A stretch of DNA of 6,595 bases from Actinomycetota bacterium. Its GTDB lineage: Bacteria; Actinomycetota; Acidimicrobiia; Spongiisociales; ZC4RG35. Positions within the stretch are counted from its first letter, which is position 1, and each line of letters opens with the position of its first letter. The DNA is taken from NCBI GenBank assembly GCA_019347585.1, contig JAHWLC010000063.1, positions 1 to 6,595 on the forward strand. Reading direction: 5' to 3'. A model generated the notes under the pieces. That model was not told where the DNA came from. It saw nothing but the letters and a program-made list of their open reading frames with translations, and did not search any database. A program made the position numbers and the translations under genes. Shown piece by piece: positions 1-5,066 of the stretch.

Positions 1-192
1 AGCGACTGTCGGAGCATCGCCTTCCCCAACATCTCCACGGGGGTTTACGGCTTTCCCCTCCGGCTCGCCGCCGAGACCGCCATCGGGGCCGTGCAGGCTT
101 GGGTGGAGGCCAACCAGTCGGCCATGGACGACATCGTGTTCGTCTGCTTCAACGACGAAAACCACTCCCTCTACGAAGAGCTGTTGGGCTGA
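1..192 (+). CDS. Macro-domain protein, C-terminal fragment (probable O-acetyl-ADP-ribose deacetylase/ADP-ribosyl hydrolase)
   Basis: The frame is open from base 1 to a TGA at 190-192 and gives the last 63 residues of a protein whose start lies outside the window. The segment IAFPNISTGVYGFP (residues 6-19) is the hallmark second ADP-ribose-binding loop of MacroD/YmdB-type macro domains. The following LAAETAIGAVQAWVEAN helix, the IVFVCFND strand and the short C-terminal helix match the end of that fold. Such proteins bind ADP-ribose and often hydrolyse O-acetyl-ADP-ribose or mono-ADP-ribosyl esters in the cytoplasm. The catalytic Asn/Asp region lies upstream and cannot be checked here, so activity is inferred from the family. 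The last 44 bp overlap, on the opposite strand, the end of the DUF1992 gene. There is no obvious terminator after the stop. Confidence 0.88.
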   Translation, partial: SDCRSIAFPNISTGVYGFPLRLAAETAIGAVQAWVEANQSAMDDIVFVCFNDENHSLYEELLG

Positions 193-382
193 TCCCGCCG
201 GGAGGAGAGCCGGGATCGATGCCGTTCCGCTGCACCCAGCGGCGAAACCACCACCATTGGTCGTCTGCTTTGCCGGCTCCCGGGATGGGCTTTCCGGTTC
301 CGGGCAAGTCGTCGAGTTCCCCCCGTTCCATCGCCTCCCGGATCAACCGGTCGACGTACATCTCTGCTGAGCCGTCGGTCAC
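149..382 (-). CDS. DUF1992 (DnaJC28-conserved domain) short protein
   Basis: This encodes 77 residues from a GTG at 382. An ATG seven codons later (359-361) is an equally possible start, and neither has a good ribosome binding site. The stretch YVDRLIREAMERGELDDLPG (residues 9-28) followed by GKPIPGAGK and a WWW..RRWVQRNG segment is the recognisable core of the DUF1992 family, which is also found in the eukaryotic DnaJ homologue DNAJC28. The molecular role of the family is not established. Many family members run well past 100 residues; this one stops about 25 residues after the core. That tail is rich in Gly, Pro, Ser and Arg and overlaps the macro-domain gene antisense, so it may be non-conserved. 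The gene lies 11 bp downstream of the 53-aa ORF on the same strand and is probably cotranscribed with it. The family call is firm; the exact ends are less so. Confidence 0.8.
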   Translation of the reverse strand: MTDGSAEMYVDRLIREAMERGELDDLPGTGKPIPGAGKADDQWWWFRRWVQRNGIDPGSPPGGISPTALRRGSGFRR

Positions 383-393
383 TGAGGCGGAGG

Positions 394-555
394 CTACCGC
401 CCGCCGTCGACAGCGAGGTCGCGGGACCGCCTCTGGATGGTGATCCTGTAGCTACCCAGCTCCCATGACCGGCACTTGGGCAGACTCGATGCGATTCTGC
501 GGTGCTCCGCCTCGCGGAGCCGTTCGTCGTGGATGGCTCTGGCGAACTCGTACAT
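394..555 (-). CDS. Unrecognised 53-residue basic protein
   Basis: An ATG at 555 opens 53 codons ending in TAG at 394-396. The protein begins MYEFARAIHDERLREAEHRR, a strongly charged stretch likely to be an amphipathic helix, followed by a CRSWELGSYRITIQRRS segment that could form strands. I do not recognise the family. Support for it being real is an AAGGAG box at 568-573, 12 nt before the ATG, with a second AAGG 5 nt before it. There is also an in-frame stop just upstream that leaves no alternative start, a plausible promoter at 622-650 pointing the same way, and a position directly upstream of the DUF1992 gene. It has no signal peptide or membrane segment. A 7-bp perfect hairpin at 504-520 lies inside it but seems to follow from its codons. 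It could still be a chance ORF. Confidence 0.5.
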   Translation of the reverse strand: MYEFARAIHDERLREAEHRRIASSLPKCRSWELGSYRITIQRRSRDLAVDGGR

Positions 556-611
556 GGCGACCTTATTCTCCTTCTATGCCCTCAACCTCGGCGGTAAGGG
601 CCTATCTCATC

Positions 612-627
612 TACGCTAGTTACGCTA
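612..627. repeat. Tandem TACGCTA half-sites, possible operator
   Basis: TACGCTA occurs at 612-618 and again at 621-627, exactly 9 bp apart, and a third GCTA follows at 631-634. The palindrome CTAG is at 616-619 and 632-635. The repeats cover the predicted -10 box and start point of the leftward promoter and lie just upstream of the extended -10 of the CGNR regulator gene. A DNA-binding regulator encoded next door that controls itself through such sites would be a common arrangement, but operator function is inferred. Confidence 0.35.
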
Positions 628-650
628 TCTGCTAGACTGTAACAAGTCAA
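622..650 (-). promoter_or_regulatory. Predicted leftward promoter for the 53-aa ORF and DUF1992 gene
   Basis: Read on the - strand, TTGACT (645-650) is one base from the TTGACA consensus. A 17-bp spacer separates it from TAGCGT (622-627), which fits the loose TANNNT actinobacterial -10. Transcription would start near 615, giving a leader of about 60 nt before the ATG at 555. The -35 box touches the start codon of the CGNR gene on the other strand. Confidence 0.4.
630..638 (+). promoter_or_regulatory. Predicted extended -10 promoter of the CGNR regulator
   Basis: TGCTAGACT combines a TGN extension with a TANNNT -10 hexamer at 633-638. No good -35 is seen 16-18 bp upstream, as is usual for extended -10 promoters. 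The start point would fall near 645, only about 6 nt before the ATG at 651, and no Shine-Dalgarno sequence is present, so a nearly leaderless mRNA is expected. Confidence 0.45.
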
Positions 651-1196
651 ATGAATTTTTCCCATTACTCAGACCGACCGGTGGCCCTCGCCGTCGATCT
701 CGTCAACACCCTCCAGACCGGCGAGGACACCATCGGGGAGCCCGCACAGTTCGAGGCGTTCATCAACGAGTACCGGGACATGTGGGAGGACGTGGCCACG
801 CTTCCCGAGCCGGCGGAGCTGGGCAAGGTGCACAGGCTGCGTGAGTCGCTGCGCTCGGTCTTCGAGTCCCCCGACCACGCCACCGCCTCCGACAGGATCA
901 ACAAGATCCTCAACGACTACGGCGCCATCCCCCGGGTCTCGGTGCACAACGGCGAGCCGCACCTCCATTTCGAACCGGCGCAGGGAAACCTGATCTGCTG
1001 GCTCGGAGCCATAACCGCCATGGGGCTGGCCACGGTGCTCATCGAGCACGGGATGGAGCGGTTCGGCGTGTGCAATGCAGGCGACTGCGAAGACGTCTTC
1101 GTCGACAGCTCACGCAATCGGTCGCGTCTCCACTGCTCGACCACCTGCTCCACCAGGGAGGCCGTGGCCTCCTACCGGAGACGTCAGGCCGAGTAG
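651..1196 (+). CDS. CGNR-type zinc-finger protein with ABATE domain (putative stress-responsive transcription regulator)
   Basis: This 181-residue protein starts at an ATG with no ribosome binding site but with a -10 box a few bases upstream. The N-terminal region (about 8-130), with ALAVDLVNTL near the start, resembles the ABATE (putative stress-induced regulator) domain. The C-terminal region (about 136-178) holds four cysteines, C141-x4-C146 and C162-x3-C166, set in VCNAGDCEDVFVDSSRNRSRLHC-type sequence. That is the CGNR zinc finger, ending in the basic helix REAVASYRRRQ. The family is presumed to bind DNA; ligands and targets are generally unknown. The signature CGNR after the fourth Cys region is replaced here by CSTR, while all four zinc ligands remain. 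It is transcribed divergently from the 53-aa ORF and converges on the HtrA-like gene, with only 8 bp between the stop codons. Confidence 0.85.
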   Translation: MNFSHYSDRPVALAVDLVNTLQTGEDTIGEPAQFEAFINEYRDMWEDVATLPEPAELGKVHRLRESLRSVFESPDHATASDRINKILNDYGAIPRVSVHNGEPHLHFEPAQGNLICWLGAITAMGLATVLIEHGMERFGVCNAGDCEDVFVDSSRNRSRLHCSTTCSTREAVASYRRRQAE

Positions 1197-1204
1197 AACT
1201 CTGG

Positions 1205-2210
1205 CTACCCCTCCGATAGCTGGTGGGGGCGGGCGGTGATCTCCAGCACCTCGCCTCCCCGGAGCACGGTGAGCTCGAAGTCCTTCCCCACCCTGTCGCC
1301 GGTCATGAGTGACTGGAGGTCCCGGGCATCCGCCAGCTTCTCCCCCCCACCGGAGATGATGATGTCGCCGGGACGCAACCCAGCGGCCTGCGCCGGGCTC
1401 CCTTCGACCACCTCCACCACCTCGATACCCCGCTCCCTCCCCAGCTCGTCGACGAGACGGGGCGGCAACGGGCGCGAGCCGCCGGCCACACCCAGGTAAG
1501 CCCGGCGCACCCGGCCCTCCTCGACGAGGGCGCCGATGATCGTCTTGGTGACCTGGTCGATGGGCACGGCGAGCCCGAGCCCCTGTCCGACCATGGGACC
1601 GACGAGAGCGGTATTGATCCCGACGACCCTCCCCCGGGAGTCGGCGAGGGCACCGCCGGAGTTGCCCGGGTGCAGGGCCGCGTCGGTCTGGATCACGTTT
1701 TCGACGAGGCGGCTGTGCCGGGCGCTGCCCGCCGCCATGGAGCGGCCCAAGGCGCTCACCACCCCGGCGGTGACCGAACCTGCGAAGCCGAGCGGATTGC
1801 CCACCGCCACCACGAGCTGGCCGACGACCAACCGGGAGGCGTCGCCGAGGGTGGCAGGAGGCGCCTCACCACCGCTGAGCTTGAGCACCGCGAGATCGGA
1901 CAGCCGGTCCCTGCCCACCACGTCGAACCCGGCTTCCCAGCCGTCGACGAAAACTGCGCCCCCTCGATCCGACCCTTCGACTACATGAGCCGAGGTGAGC
2001 ATGAGCCCGTCACCGCTGATGACAACACCGGAGCCTGCCCCGTCGCGCCATCTCCCGCCGCTCGCCTGTCTTCGTGGTGAGGGCCACGACCGAAGGGAGC
2101 AGCTTCTCGGCGACACCGGTGACTACCTGCGAATAGGCGTCGAGGGGGTCGTTCCCGCTGTCTTCCTCGAACGCGATCGGGACGGCCAGTCCCTGCCAGT
2201 CGCCTTCCAT
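1205..2210 (-). CDS. HtrA/Deg-like trypsin-fold serine protease with PDZ domain; frame broken by an apparent +1 insertion
   Basis: Two overlapping frames together make one S1C protease. Frame A begins at ATG 2210 with NDPLDAYSQVVTGVAEKLLPSVVAL, a typical HtrA start, and runs to TGA near 2010. Frame B, open down to TAG at 1205-1207, carries GSGVVIS, the catalytic His in LTSAHVV, the Asp in DRLSDLAVL and the Ser in HPGNSGGAL. These are residues 44, 74 and 153 counted from a GTG at 2116. A PDZ domain with GSPAQAAGLRPGDII follows. The frames differ by one base, and removing one base near 2038-2047, which includes a C4 run (G4 on the coding strand), would restore about 334 residues. The error could be in sequencing, or the gene could be a young pseudogene. 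Translation from 2116 would give a shortened protease with all three catalytic residues. There is no signal peptide or membrane anchor, so the enzyme would be cytoplasmic. It lies 42 bp downstream of the rhomboid gene. Confidence 0.85.
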
Positions 2211-2216
2211 CGCCCG

Positions 2217-2222
2217 ATTATC
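2217..2222 (-). promoter_or_regulatory. Predicted -10 box just upstream of the HtrA-like gene
   Basis: The - strand reads GATAAT, five of six bases of the TATAAT consensus, followed by six bases and then the ATG at 2210. A transcript initiated 7 nt after the hexamer would begin at or beside the A of the start codon, so it would be leaderless. No ribosome binding site is visible in front of this ATG. A matching -35 is weak or absent. Confidence 0.4.
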
Positions 2223-2252
2223 CCCGGATCCGACTGATAGACGTGGCTGTCG

Positions 2253-2951
2253 TCAGAAGACCCGGGAGATGAGACGCCGCCGGAGGAAGAGCGCGGCGAC
2301 CAGCCCGAAGGCGAACCCTCCGGCATGGGCTTCCCAGGCGACGTTGGTGCCACCCAGCCCGAACTGGGCCACGAACCAGATCCCGAGGAACAGAGCCGCG
2401 GGAAGCGGAACGAGCCACCATCCGACCAGGGAGACGATGCGGTGACCGGGAAAGAACACCGCGTAGACGCCCAGGATGGCGGCGATCGCTCCCGAGGCGC
2501 CGACCAGCGGGATCGTCGACGAAGGGTTGGCGATCACGAACACCAGCGTGGCGGCCACCCCGCCGACCAGGTACACGATCAGGTATCCGATCATCCCGAA
2601 CGCCTCCTCGACGTTGTTGCCGAAGATCCACAGGAACCACATGTTGAACAGCACGTGGCCCACCGAGCCGTGGAGGAACATCGAGATGAAGATGGCGAAC
2701 CAGGGGCTCTTCTCCGGGAACAGGGGCTCTTCGGGCACCGAGGAGCAGGCGCCGGCCTCGACCTCCGTCGGACTCAGGGGGTCCCCGGTGGTGATCTCGC
2801 AGGCGATGGCGGCCCGGCGGTAGAGGAACTCCTCCTCTCCTTCCTCCGCCCCGCCCTGGACCCCGAAGAAGACGAAGAGGTTGGCCGCGATGAGCACGAT
2901 GGTGATCACCGGGGTGGTGCGGGTGGGGTTGAGGTCGCGGACCGGGAACAC
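2253..2951 (-). CDS. Rhomboid family intramembrane serine protease
   Basis: This 232-residue protein starts at GTG 2951. It has about six hydrophobic segments, near residues 15-32, 86-110, 119-140, 148-166, 172-192 and 204-223. Rhomboid signatures are all present: HGSVGHVLFNMWFLWIFGN with H94, H99 and N103, the GASGAIAAILG motif with nucleophile S153, and the second catalytic residue H209 in AWEAHAGGFAFG. Rhomboids cut single-pass membrane proteins within the bilayer. The loop between the first two helices is long (about 33-85), acidic, and carries C51 and C69, which might form a disulphide outside the cell. The start is favoured because a TAGGAT -10 box lies 9 nt upstream. The gene is followed by the HtrA-like protease on the same strand and is divergent from the LtrA gene. 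Substrates cannot be told from the sequence. Confidence 0.93.
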   Translation of the reverse strand: MFPVRDLNPTRTTPVITIVLIAANLFVFFGVQGGAEEGEEEFLYRRAAIACEITTGDPLSPTEVEAGACSSVPEEPLFPEKSPWFAIFISMFLHGSVGHVLFNMWFLWIFGNNVEEAFGMIGYLIVYLVGGVAATLVFVIANPSSTIPLVGASGAIAAILGVYAVFFPGHRIVSLVGWWLVPLPAALFLGIWFVAQFGLGGTNVAWEAHAGGFAFGLVAALFLRRRLISRVF

Positions 2952-2960
2952 GACGCGCGG

Positions 2961-2966
2961 ATCCTA
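2961..2966 (-). promoter_or_regulatory. Predicted -10 box of the rhomboid gene
   Basis: TAGGAT on the - strand fits TANNNT and lies 9 nt before the GTG at 2951, placing the start point about 3 nt upstream of the codon. An AGGA inside this same box lies about 10 nt from the GTG and could instead act as a weak ribosome binding site, so the promoter reading is tentative. Confidence 0.35.
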
Positions 2967-2979
2967 TGACCGCTCTCGT

Positions 2980-2985
2980 TATCTT
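2980..2985 (+). promoter_or_regulatory. Predicted -10 box of the LtrA gene
   Basis: TATCTT at 2980-2985 lies exactly six bases before the ATG at 2992, so transcription would begin on or beside the start codon. No Shine-Dalgarno sequence is present. It sits within the 40-bp gap shared with the divergent rhomboid promoter. Confidence 0.4.
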
Positions 2986-2991
2986 GTGCGG

Positions 2992-4122
2992 ATGGACCGG
3001 CCGGTCGACGAGGTGCGAGGGGTGACCGGGCGCGCCGTGACCTTCCTCGAGCTCTTCTTCGACCTGGTCTATGTGTTCGCCATCATCCGGGTCGTAGGTC
3101 TGATCCACGCCGATCCCACCGCCGGGGGGCTGGCCAAGGGGGCGCTGTTGCTCATGGTGATGTGGTGGACCTGGTCGATCTACACCTGGACCACCAATTG
3201 GACCGGCACCGCCTCGATCTCCGTCAAGCTGTTCCTCCTCGCCGCCATGGGCGCCACCCTGGTGATGGGCATCGCGGTCCCCGAAGCCCTCGGGGAGCAG
3301 TCGGCGCTCTTCGGGACGTCGCTGTTCATCGCCAGGGTGCTGGCAGCCGGGCTCTACTTCACCGCCTCCAGGGACCACCCCCAACAGCGGGGCGCTTTCA
3401 TGACCTTCTTCCCCCTCTCCTCCCTGGCCGCGGTGCTCTTCCTCGTCGGCGGATTCCTCGGGGGCAACATGGTCCTCGGATTCATCCTCGGCGGGGTGGC
3501 CGCCGACCTCGTGGGGGCGATCAACGCAGGCAGGGGGGCGTGGGCGGTCGACGCCAGCCATTTCGCCGAACGCAACGGGCTGTTCATCATCATCGCCCTC
3601 GGCGAATCGATCGTGGGCCTCGGTATCGCCGCCTCGAGGACCCCCGCAGACCTCCCCCACCTGACCGCTTTGGTGGTCGCCTTCGTGGGGGTGGCCACTC
3701 TCTGGTGGGCCTATTTCGACGAGGCGGCACCCTATGCCGAAGAGCGGATGGCAGAGCTCACCGGACGATCCCGGCGCCGGTTCGCCAGAGACTTCTACAC
3801 CCTCGGCCTCTATCCGCTGGTGGTGGGGATCGTGTACTTCGCCGTCGGTCTCGAGGAGGTCGTGTCCCATCCCGGCGACCCGCTGGGCATCATCGATCGC
3901 TTCGCTCTCGGGGCGGGGCTGGCCCTGGCCCTGCTGGGCATCGCCCTCGGCACGTGGAGAGGCAAGCGGTTCCTGCGCGGGGAGATGATTCTCGCCGGGG
4001 CGATCCTCCTCTCCCTGGTGTTGATCGGGTTACCGGTGTCGGCGCTGGCCTTCGCCCTCCTCGTGGTGGGGGTGCTGGTGGTGACTCTGATCGTGGAGAG
4101 GGCCGAGCCGAGGCTCGCCTGA
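2992..4122 (+). CDS. LtrA-family (low temperature requirement protein A) multi-pass membrane protein
   Basis: I take the ATG at 2992, giving 376 residues. The frame is open back to 2881, but that stretch runs antisense into the rhomboid gene and is not LtrA-like. A GTG at 2986 is the only close alternative. Family signatures are FLELFFDLVYVFAI (residues 18-31) with its E20 and D24, and HFAERNGLFIIIALGES (190-206). The rest is dominated by hydrophobic helices, roughly ten to twelve, with a charged cytoplasm-like stretch ERMAELTGRSRRRFARD near 251-267. LtrA was named from a Listeria mutant unable to grow in the cold; the biochemical activity of the family is not established, so no substrate is proposed. 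Length and motif order are normal. The gene is divergent from rhomboid and converges on the lipoprotein gene, with 18 bp between their stop codons. Confidence 0.9.
   Translation: MDRPVDEVRGVTGRAVTFLELFFDLVYVFAIIRVVGLIHADPTAGGLAKGALLLMVMWWTWSIYTWTTNWTGTASISVKLFLLAAMGATLVMGIAVPEALGEQSALFGTSLFIARVLAAGLYFTASRDHPQQRGAFMTFFPLSSLAAVLFLVGGFLGGNMVLGFILGGVAADLVGAINAGRGAWAVDASHFAERNGLFIIIALGESIVGLGIAASRTPADLPHLTALVVAFVGVATLWWAYFDEAAPYAEERMAELTGRSRRRFARDFYTLGLYPLVVGIVYFAVGLEEVVSHPGDPLGIIDRFALGAGLALALLGIALGTWRGKRFLRGEMILAGAILLSLVLIGLPVSALAFALLVVGVLVVTLIVERAEPRLA
4104..4117. repeat. Short inverted repeat at the LtrA/lipoprotein convergence
   Basis: CGAGCC and GGCTCG face each other around a two-base centre at the very end of the LtrA coding sequence. 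As RNA it could form a five-pair stem with a four-base loop on either strand. No T-run follows on either side, so it is at best a weak bidirectional terminator between the convergent genes. Confidence 0.2.
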
Positions 4123-4140
4123 TGGGAGAGCCGGGGCCGC

Positions 4141-4935
4141 TCAGCCTTCCACGGTGAACTCGGCGACCATGCCCTGGGTGAAGTGAGGCGGCTGGGTGGC
4201 TGCGCCCTCATCCTCGGGCAGATCCTCGAAGGACTCCGTGCCCACCGGGATGAAGCAGACGATGGCGTAGCGACCCGCCTCGAGGTCGGTGAAGAGGATG
4301 TCCTCGTTCCCCGGCTCGGCAAAGGCCACGCCGGAGAAGGTGACGTTGCCCATCGCCTCCTCCTCGGGCATCGCCAGAAGCTGGTCGACGGTCAACGCCT
4401 CGTCGTTGATCCGGAAGACGACCAGCTCGTGCAGCTCGTCCCCAGTGTTATCGAACTCGAAGGCGACTTGGCCGGCCGGGACCGTGGCGGGCACGTTGGT
4501 GTAGCCATAGTCGAAACCCTCCACCTGGTGGCTCTCGATGGCGCAGTTGTCCACGATGAACTGGTCGACGGCATGCTCGGCGGCCTCATACTCATCCGAC
4601 TCGAGGGCCGCCTGGTCCCCGGTTTCGATAGCCGACCTGGAGCCGGAGGCGACGGTGGCCACCTCGTCCTGGAGCTCCTCTGGTGCATTGGCCTCGAGCT
4701 CGTCGATGAGGGGATCGACCCTCTCCGCAAACTCGCCGAGAGCGGTGTTGATCTCCTCCTGGGTCGCCGCGTCGAAATCGATGTCAGGGCCACGAGCCAT
4801 GGCCACCTGGGCCTCCACTGCCGGCTCGCAGAACGCCTCTGCCGTTCCGCCTTCCACTCCGCCGGGCGTCGCCTGACAGCTCGCCGCTACCACCGCCAGT
4901 GCGGTCACGACGCCGTAGAACCTCAGTCGGGTCAC
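4141..4935 (-). CDS. Secreted lipoprotein with C-terminal cupredoxin-like (type 1 copper) domain
   Basis: The GTG at 4935 gives 264 residues and is preferred over an upstream TTG at 4965 because an AGAGAGGA box lies 9-10 nt before it and a signal peptide starts there at once. MTRLRF, then a hydrophobic core GVVTALAVVAASC, ends at C20 in a usable though not ideal lipobox, so a lipid-anchored extracytoplasmic protein is likely. Residues 30-135 are acidic and helical, with C36 and C131 possibly paired. Residues 148-264 form a cupredoxin-like beta domain: VPAGQVAFEFDNTGDELHELVVF, GRYAIVCFIP and HFTQGMVAEFTV. Candidate copper ligands are H169, C227, H251 and M256, with the usual H-x4-M spacing but a long acidic insert between Cys and His. 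Electron transfer or copper handling is inferred from the fold. No partner oxidase is nearby. Confidence 0.8.
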   Translation of the reverse strand: MTRLRFYGVVTALAVVAASCQATPGGVEGGTAEAFCEPAVEAQVAMARGPDIDFDAATQEEINTALGEFAERVDPLIDELEANAPEELQDEVATVASGSRSAIETGDQAALESDEYEAAEHAVDQFIVDNCAIESHQVEGFDYGYTNVPATVPAGQVAFEFDNTGDELHELVVFRINDEALTVDQLLAMPEEEAMGNVTFSGVAFAEPGNEDILFTDLEAGRYAIVCFIPVGTESFEDLPEDEGAATQPPHFTQGMVAEFTVEG

Positions 4936-4944
4936 GAGTATTTT

Positions 4945-4952
4945 TCCTCTCT
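4945..4952 (-). promoter_or_regulatory. Ribosome binding site of the lipoprotein gene
   Basis: AGAGAGGA on the - strand ends 9 nt before the GTG at 4935. It decides the start, since the longer reading from TTG 4965 would run through this box and put a charged decapeptide in front of the signal peptide. I see no convincing -10 hexamer in the rest of the 131-bp gap to the OsmC gene. Confidence 0.65.
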
Positions 4953-5066
4953 GATTCGGATCCAAGATCAGTCGTTACCCGTCGTCAGGCGATGCACAAA
5001 CCCTGCGACTGCCAACTGAGCGGATTCGACCCGGATAGGGGCCGCAGTACCTGAGAGCTTCGCCTG

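Noticed and set aside
504..520. Perfect 7-bp hairpin with 3-nt loop, possible terminator
   Set aside because: There is no T-run on either strand, and it lies inside the 53-aa ORF where it follows from alternating Arg/Glu codons.
2881..2991. LtrA translation from an upstream ATG at 2881
   Set aside because: The added 37 residues are antisense to the rhomboid N-terminus, do not look like LtrA, and would place the start upstream of the predicted promoter.
2218..3870. A 550-codon open frame on - running antisense through the LtrA gene and into the rhomboid gene
   Set aside because: Its product is low-complexity (Gly, His, Pro, Arg, Glu) without any recognisable domain, as expected for the shadow of a GC-rich gene. 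The LtrA and rhomboid signatures in the overlapping frames are unambiguous.
3162..4157. A 331-codon + frame overlapping LtrA
   Set aside because: It is an Arg/Gly/Pro-rich shadow in the second frame of LtrA, with no domain and no ribosome binding site.
4183..5019. A 278-codon + frame antisense to the lipoprotein gene
   Set aside because: The opposite strand has a signal peptide, ribosome binding site and cupredoxin motifs; this frame is its complement shadow.
5043..5059. CTCTCAGGTACTGCGG-like sequence on - resembling the 3' part of a glycine riboswitch aptamer; CTGAGAG on + resembling a thi-box
   Set aside because: The other conserved parts (GGGAGAG and GCCGAAGG for glycine, ACCTGA and the 3' half for TPP) are missing. 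The sequence that would hold them is osmC coding sequence, and the downstream genes do not fit either ligand.
4986..5066. Nested inverted repeats in the lipoprotein/OsmC gap (CAGGCGA with TCGCCTG 67 nt apart, CTGCG with CGCAG inside), about tRNA sized, possible structured RNA
   Set aside because: A 7-bp match of this kind is expected by chance about once in every two stretches of this length. No D-arm, anticodon or T-arm fits on either strand, so a tRNA is not supported.
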